Positions 1 through 8,463 are shown, counted from the first letter of the stretch. The stretch is DNA of 17,919 nucleotides from an uncultured Lachnospiraceae bacterium (GCA_945836565.1 CAMALN010000009.1:1-17919), one strand, 5' to 3'. The notes: generated by a model not told the origin, from the letters alone. A program made the numbers and translations.

Positions 1-255
1 GGGCTGTTTGTGGCTTTATATATCTTCGTATACCTCTACAGATGTCTCTTTCAGAAATATATTGCATATCATGCTGGCTGTTTGTGGCTTTATATGTCTT
101 CGTATACCTCTACAGATGTCTCTTTCAGAAATATATTACATCCCATGCGGGCTGTTTGTGGCTTTATATATCTTCGTATACCTCTACAGATGTCTCTTTC
201 AGAAATATATTGCATATCATGCTGGCTGTTTGTGGCTTTATATGTCTTTGTATAT
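1..255. repeat. 74-bp tandem repeat array (3 full copies plus a partial one)
   Basis: Units start at 2, 76, 150 and 224, exactly 74 bp apart. Copies 1 and 3 are identical. Copy 2 differs from them at five positions, four of them in its last 14 bp. The partial copy 4 shares the copy-2 variant TATATGTCTT, so the array alternates A-B-A-B and its higher-order unit is 148 bp. Base 1 (g) matches the end of a B-type copy, so the array probably continues left of the window. The last copy decays near 255, about 23 bp before the uvrA stop codon. It is neither a CRISPR (no spacers) nor an insertion sequence. Function unknown. Confidence 0.95.
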
Positions 256-277
256 CATATAGTGCCACTCTGCTTTT

Positions 278-3106
278 TTAGTTTAAATACTTTTTTAGAT
301 ACTGGCCGGTGTATGAATTAGGAACCTTGACTATTTCCTCCGGGGTTCCTTGGGCGATAACGGTTCCGCCGCCTGCGCCGCCTTCCTGACCAATATCTAT
401 GATGTAGTCAGCGGTCTTGATAACATCAAGGTTGTGCTCGATAACTACGACGGTGTTACCACCATCTGAAAGCTTTCTGAGTATATCCACCAGACGATGC
501 ACATCCGCAAAATGAAGTCCTGTGGTAGGTTCATCGAGCACATATATGGTTTTTCCTGTACTTCTCTTTGAAAGCTCAGTGGCAAGTTTGATACGCTGTG
601 CCTCTCCTCCTGAAAGGGTGGTAGATGGCTGTCCAAGCTTTATATAGCCAAGTCCGACATCCTTTAATGTTGATATCTTTCTTATAATAGACGGAACATT
701 CTCGAAGAATTCACAGGCCTCATCGACTGTCATATCGAGAACATCATATATATTCTTGCCCTTGTATTTTACTTCGAGCGTCTCTCGGTTATATCTCTTA
801 CCATGACAGACCTCACAAGGCACATACACGTCTGCTAAAAAATGCATCTCTATCTTGATGATACCGTCACCCTTACAAGCCTCACAACGGCCACCCGGTA
901 TGTTGAATGAGAATCTGCCCTTGTTATAGCCCATCATCTTCGCATCCTTACTGCCGGCGAACAAATCTCTGATGTTATCAAAAACGCCGGTGTAGGTTGC
1001 CGGATTGGAACGTGGCGTACGTCCTATCGGCGACTGGTCGATTGCAATAATCTTATCTAATTGCTCTATGCCGGTTATATCATCATGCTCTCCCGGCTTC
1101 TGCTTTGCCCTGTTTAGGTCTCTTGCAAGACGCTTATATAATATCTCATTTACGAGTGAGCTTTTACCCGAGCCGGATACTCCTGTTACACAGGTCATAA
1201 TTCCAAGCGGGAACTTGACATCGATATTCTTAAGATTATTTACTCTGGCTCCCTTTACTTCGATATATCCGGTTGGTTTTCTTCTCTCTTCAGGTACAGG
1301 AATCATTATCCTACGACTCAGATATGCACCGGTAATTGATTCCTCACAGGCCATAATGTCCTCTGCCGTACCCTGTGCTACGACATGACCTCCGTTTTCA
1401 CCTGCACCCGGCCCGATATCAACTATATGGTCAGCCGCCAACATTGTATCCTCGTCATGCTCTACAACAAGAAGGGTATTGCCCAGGTCTCGAAGCTTCT
1501 TAAGTGTTGCTATAAGCTTATCGTTGTCTCTCTGGTGAAGTCCAATACTAGGTTCATCCAGAATATACGCTACTCCAACCAGACCTGAGCCTATCTGAGT
1601 AGCCAGACGAATTCTCTGTGCCTCACCACCCGATAGGGTTCCGGTAGAACGTGATAGTGAGAGATAATCTAATCCTACATTCAACAGGAATCCAAGTCTG
1701 GCCTTGATTTCCTTAAGGATAAGGTCTCCTATCATCATCTGTCTGTCCGTAAGCTCGAGCTTTTGCATGAAATCATACAGCTCTGTCACAGACAGCTTGG
1801 TAAGCTCGGATATATTCATATCTCCTATGGTAACTGCGAGCGACTCAGGCTTAAGCCTGTCACCCTTACATTCCTCACAAGGAACAACATTCATATATTC
1901 CTCATATTCCTGCTTCATAACCTCTGAGGATGTCTCTCTGTATCTTCTGTTAACATTCTCTATTATACCTTCAAAGGTAACATTGTGAACATTCCCACCA
2001 TAGCTTCCCTGGTATACAACCATTATCCTCTGTCCGTTTGTACCATACATCAAAAGCTTCTTATGCTCATCTGACAAATCCTTATAAGGTACATCAAGCG
2101 GCAAATCATATGCCTGATGAAGAGCTTCGAGTATGGCATGAGTATAGCTCTTCTTGTCGGCGCTGGATTGCCAGCCCATAACAGAGATTGCCCCTTCGTC
2201 CAAAGTAAGACTTGTATCCGGCACCATTAATTCCGGATCAAATTCACTTCTGAATCCAAGACCGGTACAGCAAGGGCATGCTCCAAACGGATTGTTGAAT
2301 GAAAAGCTTCTCGGTTCTATCTCATCTATGCTTATACCGCAATCCGGACACGAAAAGCTCTCTGAAAAAATAAGAGTATCATCTCCGATTACATCTATCT
2401 TAACTATTCCCTCAGCAAGCTTAAGTGCAGTCTCTATAGACCCCGCAAGCCTGCTTGTTATGCCTTCCTTTATAACAAGTCTGTCGATAATTATATCTAT
2501 GTTGTGCTTCTTATTCTTATCAAGCTTTATGTCCTCCGACAAATCATACTGACTTCCATCTATGAGAACTCTTACATAACCGCCGCGTCTTGCCTGATCA
2601 AGCAGCTTTACATGTTCACCCTTTCTTCCGCGGATAACCGGCGAAAGCACCTGTATCTTGGTTGTCTCAGGTAGCTTCATAATCTCATCCACCATCTGGT
2701 CAACAGTCTGCTTAGATATAACCTTTCCGCACTTAGGACAATGCGGTATACCTATTCTCGCATAGAGAAGTCTAAGGTAATCATATATCTCTGTAACTGT
2801 TCCGACTGTTGAACGTGGATTTCTGTTCGTCGTCTTCTGATCTATAGATATAGACGGTGACAAGCCCTCTATCTTCTCTACATCCGGCTTTTCTGCGAGC
2901 CCCAGAAACTGTCTTGCATACGAAGAAAGAGACTCCATATACTTTCTCTGTCCCTCTGCAAATATTGTGTCAAATGCAAGTGATGATTTTCCGGAACCGG
3001 ACAGACCGGTCAATACTACAAACTCATCTCTCGGAATCCTGATGTCTATATTTTTCAGATTGTGCTCCTTGGCACCCTTTATTGTAATATACTTATGTTC
3101 GCTCAT
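278..3106 (-). CDS. uvrA: UvrA, excinuclease ABC subunit A
   Basis: DNA-damage recognition ATPase of nucleotide excision repair; it loads UvrB onto lesions. The 942-residue length is normal for the family. Seen in order: first Walker [10 protein letters not shown] (34-42), a CPKC pair (123-126), a zinc module with C253/C256 and C277/C280, first ABC signature LSGGEAQR (491-498) with Walker B ILDEPS, second Walker [10 protein letters not shown] (642-650), second zinc module CEAC/CEVC (741-767), and second signature LSGGEAQR (831-838) with VLDEPTTG. The open frame extends 50 codons further to a TTG at 3256, but that stretch is hydrophobic and not UvrA-like. The ATG at 3106 has GGAG six bases upstream. 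It lies downstream of uvrB, separated by two small genes, and there is no clear terminator before the repeat array. Identification is certain; the start is very likely. Confidence 0.98.
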   Translation of the reverse strand: MSEHKYITIKGAKEHNLKNIDIRIPRDEFVVLTGLSGSGKSSLAFDTIFAEGQRKYMESLSSYARQFLGLAEKPDVEKIEGLSPSISIDQKTTNRNPRSTVGTVTEIYDYLRLLYARIGIPHCPKCGKVISKQTVDQMVDEIMKLPETTKIQVLSPVIRGRKGEHVKLLDQARRGGYVRVLIDGSQYDLSEDIKLDKNKKHNIDIIIDRLVIKEGITSRLAGSIETALKLAEGIVKIDVIGDDTLIFSESFSCPDCGISIDEIEPRSFSFNNPFGACPCCTGLGFRSEFDPELMVPDTSLTLDEGAISVMGWQSSADKKSYTHAILEALHQAYDLPLDVPYKDLSDEHKKLLMYGTNGQRIMVVYQGSYGGNVHNVTFEGIIENVNRRYRETSSEVMKQEYEEYMNVVPCEECKGDRLKPESLAVTIGDMNISELTKLSVTELYDFMQKLELTDRQMMIGDLILKEIKARLGFLLNVGLDYLSLSRSTGTLSGGEAQRIRLATQIGSGLVGVAYILDEPSIGLHQRDNDKLIATLKKLRDLGNTLLVVEHDEDTMLAADHIVDIGPGAGENGGHVVAQGTAEDIMACEESITGAYLSRRIMIPVPEERRKPTGYIEVKGARVNNLKNIDVKFPLGIMTCVTGVSGSGKSSLVNEILYKRLARDLNRAKQKPGEHDDITGIEQLDKIIAIDQSPIGRTPRSNPATYTGVFDNIRDLFAGSKDAKMMGYNKGRFSFNIPGGRCEACKGDGIIKIEMHFLADVYVPCEVCHGKRYNRETLEVKYKGKNIYDVLDMTVDEACEFFENVPSIIRKISTLKDVGLGYIKLGQPSTTLSGGEAQRIKLATELSKRSTGKTIYVLDEPTTGLHFADVHRLVDILRKLSDGGNTVVVIEHNLDVIKTADYIIDIGQEGGAGGGTVIAQGTPEEIVKVPNSYTGQYLKKYLN

Positions 3107-3280
3107 TTTTTTCTCCAAATCAGTAATATTTCCCATAAAAGCTATACAATTACCGATTCCATATCTTCTTCCTAATCCAAAAAACAAGAGACTGACAAGC
3201 AATAATATATTATCCTGACAGTCCCCATACCTTCTGATAATTCCAACAATCCTCAAGCTTAAGCTCCGCAGGCAACCTCA

Positions 3281-3595
3281 CTATCTCTGCATCCTGCCCT
3301 GAAGCTCATTTAATCTGCTCATCATCTTATCCGAATATACCTTTGCCTGCTCACTATACGCCTTAAGCATAGCCTGTGCATCTATCTTCTCCTTCTTGTC
3401 GAGGATAACAATTGCTGCTATCACACCTGCCAGAAAAACAATGATAGTTCCCATAATGCACATCTTCTTTCTCTTTTTAGCCTTGATATATTCTTCGTAT
3501 TCGATTACATCCTCTTCCTCGAGAACGTCCTCAACATCCTCAAGCGGAACATCAATTCTCATAGATATCTCTGAAGCCATCTCTTCTCTTGTCAT
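3281..3595 (-). CDS. Unrecognised small protein with one membrane segment
   Basis: I do not recognise this 104-residue protein. Residues 1-37 are very acidic and look helical (a DVEDVLEEEDVIEYEEY stretch), residues 39-44 are a Lys/Arg cluster (KAKKRKK region), 46-65 form one hydrophobic membrane segment, and 66-104 are polar with heptad-like character (possible coiled coil). By the positive-inside rule the acidic N-terminus should be cytoplasmic. There is no signal-peptidase site. The ATG at 3595 follows a strong AAGGAGGT site with eight bases spacing, so translation is well supported. It sits between DUF1294 and uvrA (174 bp before uvrA) and has its own promoter-like sequence upstream, so it may share a transcript with uvrA. 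The N-terminus faintly resembles the first helices of HU proteins, but it is too short to argue a DNA-binding role. Confidence 0.8.
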   Translation of the reverse strand: MTREEMASEISMRIDVPLEDVEDVLEEEDVIEYEEYIKAKKRKKMCIMGTIIVFLAGVIAAIVILDKKEKIDAQAMLKAYSEQAKVYSDKMMSRLNELQGRMQR

Positions 3596-3662
3596 AGACT
3601 TACCTCCTTATACATTCTAAATACATTCTGATATAAATCATAGCATAATATTCATTTATGAT

Positions 3663-3691
3663 ATTTTACAACAATATTTTTATATTATCAA
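3663..3691 (-). promoter_or_regulatory. Sigma-A-type promoter before the small membrane protein and uvrA
   Basis: Read on the minus strand: TTGATA (3691-3686), a 17-bp spacer, then TAAAAT (3668-3663). Transcription would start near 3656, about 60 nt before the start codon at 3595. The region is AT-rich, which raises the chance-match rate. The exact 17-bp spacing and the position before a strong ribosome site support it. Confidence 0.5.
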
Positions 3692-3704
3692 TCCAAACAC
3701 GAAA

Positions 3705-3965
3705 TTAAATTTTTATTAACACTGTCACCACCAAAGCTATATGCAAAACAAGGAAGAGTGGAACCAATATCACAAACTTCTTCTTCGATGTCTTGTGATG
3801 ACACAATTGCATCCCCAGCCACGCGCCCAAGGCACCACCGAAAAAAGCCAGTCCCAACAGCATCCTTTCCGGTATCCTCCAGCGTCCGCGTACAGCCCGT
3901 CTCTTATCTATAGCATACGCAAATATCGTTATAAAATTCAAAACAATATAATATATCCACAACAT
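3705..3965 (-). CDS. DUF1294 family small membrane protein
   Basis: An 86-residue integral membrane protein matching the DUF1294 pattern: an N-terminal hydrophobic segment (about 2-18), the family signature around YAIDKRRA and RWRIPERMLL (17-37), a glycine-rich segment with GGALGAWLGM (43-52), a conserved HHKTSKKKF motif (55-63) and a last hydrophobic segment (64-84). The family's biochemical function is unknown. The start lies 17 bp after the uvrB stop codon, so it is probably cotranscribed with uvrB. The ribosome site is weak (AGAG or a distant GGGA), which suggests low expression or translational coupling. In the sequence available there is no hint of a repair role beyond its position. Confidence 0.88.
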   Translation of the reverse strand: MLWIYYIVLNFITIFAYAIDKRRAVRGRWRIPERMLLGLAFFGGALGAWLGMQLCHHKTSKKKFVILVPLFLVLHIALVVTVLIKI

Positions 3966-3982
3966 ACTCTATATATTCCCGC

Positions 3983-5989
3983 TTATTTGTCATAGTCTCT
4001 GAGCATAATCTTGAGCTTCTTTATCTCATCACGAAGCTCCGCCGCTATCTCGAAGTTAAGCTCTGTAGCCGCTTTATTCATCTTCTTCGTAAGTGCCTTT
4101 ATCTCATCCTCAAGCTCCTTCTTGGTCATAGACTCTGGATCCTTGTCTATATTGCCCTTTCTCCTGCGACCTTTGCCACTATCCTGACCTTCATCAACCT
4201 CTATGGAGATAAGGTCTCTTACCTCTTTCTTGATAGTCTTCGGCGTTATACCATGCTCCTTGTTATACGCATCCTGTATACCACGTCTCCTGTTTGTCTC
4301 GTCAATGGCATTCCTCATAGAATCAGTGATAGAATCTGCATACATTATTACACGGCCATCAACATTTCTGGCAGCTCGTCCAATAGTCTGTACCAGAGAG
4401 GTTTCAGATCTAAGAAAGCCCTCCTTGTCTGCGTCAAGAATAGCAACAAGTGTAATCTCCGGTATATCAAGTCCCTCTCTTAAGAGATTGATACCCACAA
4501 GCACGTCAAATACACCCATACGTAGGTCTCTTACTATCTCTAATCTCTCAAGTGTGTCTATATCTGAATGAAGGTACTTAACCTTGATATCCAATCCCTG
4601 CATATATGCAGTCAAATCCTCAGCCATGCGCTTTGTAAGTGTGGTAACCAAAACCTTGTTTCCTTTTTCGGTTTCCTTAGTAATCTCACTTACCAAATCA
4701 TCAACCTGATTGGTAGTAGGTCTCACCTCCACCATAGGGTCAAGCAGTCCCGTAGGTCGAAGTATCTGTTCAGCACGTAGCTGTTCATGCTCACGCTCAT
4801 AATCCGACGGTGTTGCAGATACAAAAAGCTGTTTATCCACTATCTTCTCATACTCATCAAAATTGAGGGGTCTGTTATCCATAGCCGAAGGAAGTCTGAA
4901 GCCGTAATCTACCAGAGTTGTCTTCCTCGCCCTGTCTCCAGCGTACATTCCTCTTACCTGCGGAAGAGTAATGTGTGACTCATCGATTATCATAAGATAA
5001 TCATCTCCAAAGAATTTGAGCAGTGTATTCGGGGTTGCCCCTGCCGGAAGTCCTGCCAACACTCTCGAATAGTTCTCCACGCCTGAACAAAAGCCTGTCT
5101 CACGAAGCATCTCCAGATCAAATCTGGTTCGCTCCTCTATCCTCTGTGCCTCAAGCAGCTTTTCATTCTCCTTAAAATATTTTACGCGTTCCTCAAGCTC
5201 CTCCTCAATATCACCAAGTGCCTTCTGAAGCTTCTCATCGCCAACTACATAGTGAGAAGCCGGGAATATACAGGTAAAAGACAAGCTCCTCTTAATCTCG
5301 CCTGTAAGAGGATCAAACTCAACGATTCTGTCTATCTCATCTCCAAAGAATTCTACCCTTATCGCATCTTCAAACGTGGATACAGGCAGTATATCAAGTA
5401 CATCACCCTTAACTCTAAAGGTTCCTCTGGCAAAATCCATATCATTTCTTGTGTACTGTATATCCACAAGCTGTCTTATTACTTCATCTCTGTCCTTTTG
5501 CATACCAACCCTTAAGGAAAGCATCATAGCCTTATATTCCTCCGGATCTCCTATACCATAGATACAGGATACAGAGGATACTACTATAACATCCTTCCTC
5601 TCAATGAGAGCCGCTGTTGCACTGTGACGCATCTTATCTATCTCATCATTTACCGATGAATCCTTGGCAATATATGTGTCTGTCGAAGGCACATATGCCT
5701 CAGGCTGATAATAATCGTAGTAGGACACAAAATACTCAACTGCGTTCTCCGGGAAGAATTCCTTCATCTCAGAGTAAAGCTGTGCAGCAAGAGTCTTGTT
5801 GTGAGCAAGTATAATAGTAGGCTTATTCAAAGCCGCTATAACATTTGCCATAGTAAATGTCTTACCTGAGCCCGTTACTCCCAGCAAGGTCTGTTTTTTA
5901 TTTCCTGCCTTAAAGCCATCCACCAAAGCCTTAATCGCCTGTGGCTGGTCTCCTGTTGGCTTGTATGAACTATGCAATTTGAAATCCAT
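3983..5989 (-). CDS. uvrB: UvrB, excinuclease ABC subunit B
   Basis: Damage-verifying helicase-like subunit of nucleotide excision repair; it receives DNA from UvrA and recruits UvrC. The length of 668 residues is typical. Visible motifs: Walker A GVTGSGKT (37-44), the tyrosine-rich beta-hairpin [10 protein letters not shown] (90-99) that clamps DNA, helicase motif II DESH (336-339), helicase motif [11 protein letters not shown] near 535-543, and a C-terminal UVR domain (about 631-666) for UvrC/UvrA contact. The ATG at 5989 has only a weak AAAGGG site. It is the first protein gene after the intergenic module at 6054-6300, which carries a LexA-box-like palindrome and a strong promoter on this strand, so SOS control is plausible, as for B. 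subtilis uvrB. Confidence 0.98.
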   Translation of the reverse strand: MDFKLHSSYKPTGDQPQAIKALVDGFKAGNKKQTLLGVTGSGKTFTMANVIAALNKPTIILAHNKTLAAQLYSEMKEFFPENAVEYFVSYYDYYQPEAYVPSTDTYIAKDSSVNDEIDKMRHSATAALIERKDVIVVSSVSCIYGIGDPEEYKAMMLSLRVGMQKDRDEVIRQLVDIQYTRNDMDFARGTFRVKGDVLDILPVSTFEDAIRVEFFGDEIDRIVEFDPLTGEIKRSLSFTCIFPASHYVVGDEKLQKALGDIEEELEERVKYFKENEKLLEAQRIEERTRFDLEMLRETGFCSGVENYSRVLAGLPAGATPNTLLKFFGDDYLMIIDESHITLPQVRGMYAGDRARKTTLVDYGFRLPSAMDNRPLNFDEYEKIVDKQLFVSATPSDYEREHEQLRAEQILRPTGLLDPMVEVRPTTNQVDDLVSEITKETEKGNKVLVTTLTKRMAEDLTAYMQGLDIKVKYLHSDIDTLERLEIVRDLRMGVFDVLVGINLLREGLDIPEITLVAILDADKEGFLRSETSLVQTIGRAARNVDGRVIMYADSITDSMRNAIDETNRRRGIQDAYNKEHGITPKTIKKEVRDLISIEVDEGQDSGKGRRRKGNIDKDPESMTKKELEDEIKALTKKMNKAATELNFEIAAELRDEIKKLKIMLRDYDK

Positions 5990-6053
5990 ATTATTTACCC
6001 TTTTCTTCTGATTACATTACATTTCGAATTCTTCCTGATACACCATATTTTTC

Positions 6054-6082
6054 TTGAAAACAAGTAAAAACAGTGATATATT
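6054..6082 (+). promoter_or_regulatory. Plus-strand sigma-A-type promoter inside the uvrB upstream region
   Basis: TTGAAA (6054-6059), a spacer of exactly 17 bp, then TATATT (6077-6082): five of six consensus bases in each hexamer. It points away from uvrB and would start a transcript near 6089, just before two hairpins and a classic terminator at 6151-6190. No protein gene follows on this strand. Confidence 0.5.
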
Positions 6083-6087
6083 AGTAG

Positions 6088-6120
6088 CAAGAAAGAGCAC
6101 CCACTCCAAAGTGGATGCTC
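6088..6120 (-). terminator. Intrinsic terminator or attenuator-like hairpin before uvrB
   Basis: On the minus strand GAGCATCCACT (6120-6110) pairs with AGTGGGTGCTC (6105-6095) around a 4-nt loop. All 11 pairs form, one of them U-G. It is followed by TTTCTTG, a rather weak T-run. On the plus strand the same position gives a C-A mismatch, so the stem is best suited to minus-strand RNA. Confidence 0.5.
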
Positions 6121-6190
6121 CCGGTATGGTTTCGGTTCCTAACGAACCATAGCCTTACCTGTGTACCAGACAGGTGAGGCTTTTTTATTT
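6089..6190 (+). ncRNA. Candidate plus-strand small RNA (~100 nt), antisense to the uvrB leader
   Basis: The interval between the plus-strand promoter (6054-6082) and the intrinsic terminator (6151-6190) has no ribosome site or meaningful reading frame. The RNA would contain an imperfect hairpin (6095-6120, one C-A mismatch on this strand), a TATGGTT/AACCATA stem (6125-6131 with 6145-6151) and the terminator hairpin. It is fully antisense to any minus-strand transcript through this region. I do not match it to a known RNA family. Existence is inferred from promoter and terminator only. Confidence 0.4.
6151..6190 (+). terminator. Strong intrinsic terminator on the plus strand
   Basis: AGCCTTACCTGT (6151-6162) pairs with ACAGGTGAGGCT (6170-6181) around a 7-nt loop: 12 pairs including one U-G. 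It is followed by TTTTTTATTT. On the minus strand the U-G becomes a C-A mismatch and the T-run is missing, so it acts on plus-strand RNA. Confidence 0.75.
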
Positions 6191-6250
6191 CTTCTTACTG
6201 CTACCACCCTGTCATGGGTACTCTTCCTACGTGATTCCCCACGCATTCCT

Positions 6251-6279
6251 ATTATAGCACTTCTTTTTAGCCTTATCAA
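6251..6279 (-). promoter_or_regulatory. Near-consensus sigma-A promoter upstream of uvrB
   Basis: Minus strand: TTGATA (6279-6274), 17-bp spacer, TATAAT (6256-6251). The -10 is perfect, the -35 is five of six, and the spacing is optimal. The start point would be near 6244. It begins 10 bp downstream of a LexA-box-like palindrome. The next protein gene on this strand is uvrB, about 255 nt downstream. Confidence 0.75.
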
Positions 6280-6287
6280 TCATCTTT

Positions 6288-6301
6288 AGAACATTTGTTC
6301 T
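6288..6301. promoter_or_regulatory. LexA (DinR) SOS-box-like palindrome
   Basis: GAACATTTGTTC at 6289-6300 is a perfect GAAC-N4-GTTC palindrome, extended by A/T to 14 bp. It fits the B. subtilis LexA box (CGAAC-RNRY-GTTYG) at all core positions and fails only at the outer C/G pair. It overlaps the end of the GH13 gene and lies about 9 bp upstream of the -35 of the promoter that reads towards uvrB. uvrB belongs to the SOS regulon in B. subtilis. The box does not overlap the promoter hexamers, so how it would repress is uncertain. Confidence 0.6.
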
Positions 6302-8396
6302 ATTTTTTATAATATAACACCGTCGCTGATATCTTTGGTACATTAACAGACAAGGTATTATTCTTCACAAAATACTCTACCTCATCAGTATCATACCCCT
6401 CTTCAGTGGTAAGCATAACTCTGGTCATTCTGCTTCCATCCGGCACACCAAGCCTTCTGACATGTAAATCAACCCTGGTCTCTTCATAGTCATTATTCAA
6501 TATAACTACTACTGCCTCATCCTTGGTAAATCTTCCGTACGCAACCAGCTTATACCTTGCATACAGAAACATAACCGAGCCACGCATAAGAGCATGGATA
6601 TCCTTGTGCACCTTTATCATATCCCTGTGGAAATTTATCAATTCCACATCCTCCCTACCCCATGGATAGGTTCTTCTGTTATCAGGGTCTGTCCAACCGC
6701 AGAGTCCTGCCTCGTCACCGTAATATATGGTAGGTGCGCCCGGCCAGGTCATCTGGAATACTACAGCCTCTCTAAATACACCCTTGTTGATATTTTCATT
6801 TGCGGCCTGGGCTCCAAGGGTATGGGTTCTTCCAACTCTTCTGTTAGTTCTTGTCAGGAAACGGCTGTGGTCATGGTTACTAAGCTCATTCATTGCAACC
6901 TCAAGTGAGTTCTGATTGAATCTTGACATATGATGTCTTAGCGCTCCCGTAAATGCATCAGGATTACCAAGTAAATCTCCTCTAAACTCATCACTGTGCT
7001 TTTCTACGCCGGTCAAAAACCAGGTTATAGGCTCCATAAATGCATCATAGTTCATAACAGTATCCCACTGGTCTCCCATAAGCCAGGACTTAGGGTCACC
7101 ATAATGCTCCGCCAATATAATTGCATTTGGATTTGCAGCCTTAACTCTGGAGCGGAAATCTCTCCAGAATTTGTGGTTATATTCCTCTGAATATCCTATA
7201 TCCGCAGCCACATCAAGTCTCCAGCCATCCGCATTATAAGGTGCTGATACCCATTTTTCACCTATACGCATTATATATTCATATAATTTGTCCGACTCCT
7301 CATAATTAAGCTTAGGCAGAGTATCATGTCCCCACCAGCCATTATAGGTAGCATTATACGGCCACTTCCATGGATCCTGGAATTTAAAGAAGCTCCTGTA
7401 AGGACTCTGTGCATCCACATACGCTCCCTTTTCATAGCCTTCCTGATTCTCATATATACATTCTCTGTCAAGCCATTTGTTGAACGAACCACAGTGATTG
7501 AATACTCCGTCAAGTATAATCTTCATACCACGCTTGTGAACCTCCTCCACAAGCCTTATGAACAGCTCGTTACTAGCCTCAAGATTTTCCTTATTAGTTA
7601 CTCTGTCTATATATCTGGTAGATTCCTTATTGGTCTTGCAATCTCCCTGCAGGCACTCACCCTCATCATGCACGATCTTTCCGAAATGCGGGTCTACATA
7701 GTCATAGTCCTGTATATCATATTTGTGATTACTTGGAGATACAAATATCGGATTTAGATATATAACATCCACGCCAAGACCTTTAAGATAATCCAGCTTA
7801 TCCATAACACCCTGCAGGTCGCCGCCATAGAAGCATCTTACATCCATGCTGTCCGGTAGCTTATCCCAGTCGGTAATTCTCCTTGTGCCTTCACCTATAT
7901 AACAATACTCATTGTCAAGCACATCATTCGATGTATCGCCATTACAGAATCTGTCAACAAATATCTGATAGAATACTGCACCCTTTGCCCAATCAGGTAC
8001 CTTGTAGCCCGGCATAATCTGAAAATCATAATCGTGATTGAGATTCATCTGTGCACCAAGCTTATTATAATAACAGGTTACATTTCCGGCCTGTATCTCA
8101 TAATTATAATCTACCCTGCCATTAACCTCAGGAATAGTATATGCATAATAATCAAACAGTTCGTCACTCTCATCAAGTGTCATCAGGTGACGTTCACCGT
8201 TACACACTATATACACATTATCAACGTTATTAAGCTGGGTACGAAAACGTAGCTTTACCTGACTACCCACCTCCGGCTCCTCAGGCTGTCTGTACATATC
8301 TGTACCGTCAGCAAACAACACATCAAAGTTCAAGGCCTTCTTGGTATTGAATACATAATCAATAACTCTGTTAACGTTATATTTATAATCCACCAT
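6300..8396 (-). CDS. GH13 alpha-amylase family hydrolase (neopullulanase/cyclomaltodextrinase-like)
   Basis: Cytoplasmic alpha-glucan hydrolase, probably acting on maltodextrins; there is no signal peptide. Positions are for the 698-residue form. Residues about 1-125 form an N-terminal beta domain of the CBM34/E-set kind. The catalytic barrel starts at WAKGAVFYQIFVDRF. GH13 regions seen: DGVFNH (296-301), GWRLDVAADI with nucleophile D395, AIILAEHYGD with acid/base E430, and SNHDHSRF with H508/D509 as transition-state stabiliser. The ATG at 8396 has GGAGG eight bases upstream. An upstream TTG (8411) overlaps that ribosome site and is rejected. An insertion of about 25-30 residues (around 240-270, with two cysteines) separates PHFG from the next helix. 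The exact substrate (pullulan, cyclodextrin or maltodextrin) cannot be told. Confidence 0.9.
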   Translation of the reverse strand: MVDYKYNVNRVIDYVFNTKKALNFDVLFADGTDMYRQPEEPEVGSQVKLRFRTQLNNVDNVYIVCNGERHLMTLDESDELFDYYAYTIPEVNGRVDYNYEIQAGNVTCYYNKLGAQMNLNHDYDFQIMPGYKVPDWAKGAVFYQIFVDRFCNGDTSNDVLDNEYCYIGEGTRRITDWDKLPDSMDVRCFYGGDLQGVMDKLDYLKGLGVDVIYLNPIFVSPSNHKYDIQDYDYVDPHFGKIVHDEGECLQGDCKTNKESTRYIDRVTNKENLEASNELFIRLVEEVHKRGMKIILDGVFNHCGSFNKWLDRECIYENQEGYEKGAYVDAQSPYRSFFKFQDPWKWPYNATYNGWWGHDTLPKLNYEESDKLYEYIMRIGEKWVSAPYNADGWRLDVAADIGYSEEYNHKFWRDFRSRVKAANPNAIILAEHYGDPKSWLMGDQWDTVMNYDAFMEPITWFLTGVEKHSDEFRGDLLGNPDAFTGALRHHMSRFNQNSLEVAMNELSNHDHSRFLTRTNRRVGRTHTLGAQAANENINKGVFREAVVFQMTWPGAPTIYYGDEAGLCGWTDPDNRRTYPWGREDVELINFHRDMIKVHKDIHALMRGSVMFLYARYKLVAYGRFTKDEAVVVILNNDYEETRVDLHVRRLGVPDGSRMTRVMLTTEEGYDTDEVEYFVKNNTLSVNVPKISATVLYYKK

Positions 8397-8463
8397 TATT
8401 GATTCCTCCAATCAATCTTCCCCTGACTATAACCTCATATACGATTACAATCCCATACGCATC

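Larger units (their letters stand above)
6088..6245 (-). ncRNA. Candidate structured minus-strand RNA (~155 nt): uvrB leader or sRNA
   Basis: A near-perfect promoter (6251-6279) would start RNA near 6244. The RNA can form, in order: a 6-bp hairpin with loop GGGAAU (6245-6230), an ACCC/GGGU hairpin (about 6218-6203), an imperfect 12-bp hairpin (6181-6151), a hairpin in the 6151-6125 region with two exclusive pairings, and an 11-bp hairpin ending at 6095 followed by UUUCUUG. If the last hairpin terminates, the product is an independent sRNA; if it is read through, this is the long 5' leader of uvrB. I cannot assign a family. 6S, SRP, tmRNA, RNase P and common riboswitch signatures were not found. 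Confidence 0.5.

Noticed and set aside
3150..3225. Imperfect palindrome GACTG...ATAATATATTAT...CAGTC before uvrA as an operator
   Set aside because: It is imperfect, does not fit the LexA box, and AT-rich palindromes arise easily by chance.
3107..3256. N-terminal 50-codon extension of UvrA starting at a TTG
   Set aside because: It is hydrophobic, not part of UvrA, and the ATG at 3106 has a good ribosome site.
6195..6215. GGGTGGTA in the uvrB leader, resembling the T-box GGGTGGTACCGCG
   Set aside because: The CCGCG half, the specifier stem and the matching antiterminator are missing, and no aminoacyl-tRNA or amino-acid gene follows.
6139..6246. A 35-codon Arg/Lys-rich reading frame on the minus strand (starts MRGESRRKSTHDRV)
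   Set aside because: There is no usable ribosome site, and the strong promoter would start RNA at about the ATG itself. It runs through paired stems. It may be called as a gene where this RNA element recurs, but I see no evidence for translation.
8397..8411. TTG start five codons upstream of the GH13 ATG
   Set aside because: The TTG is part of the TTGGAGGA ribosome site for the ATG at 8396.
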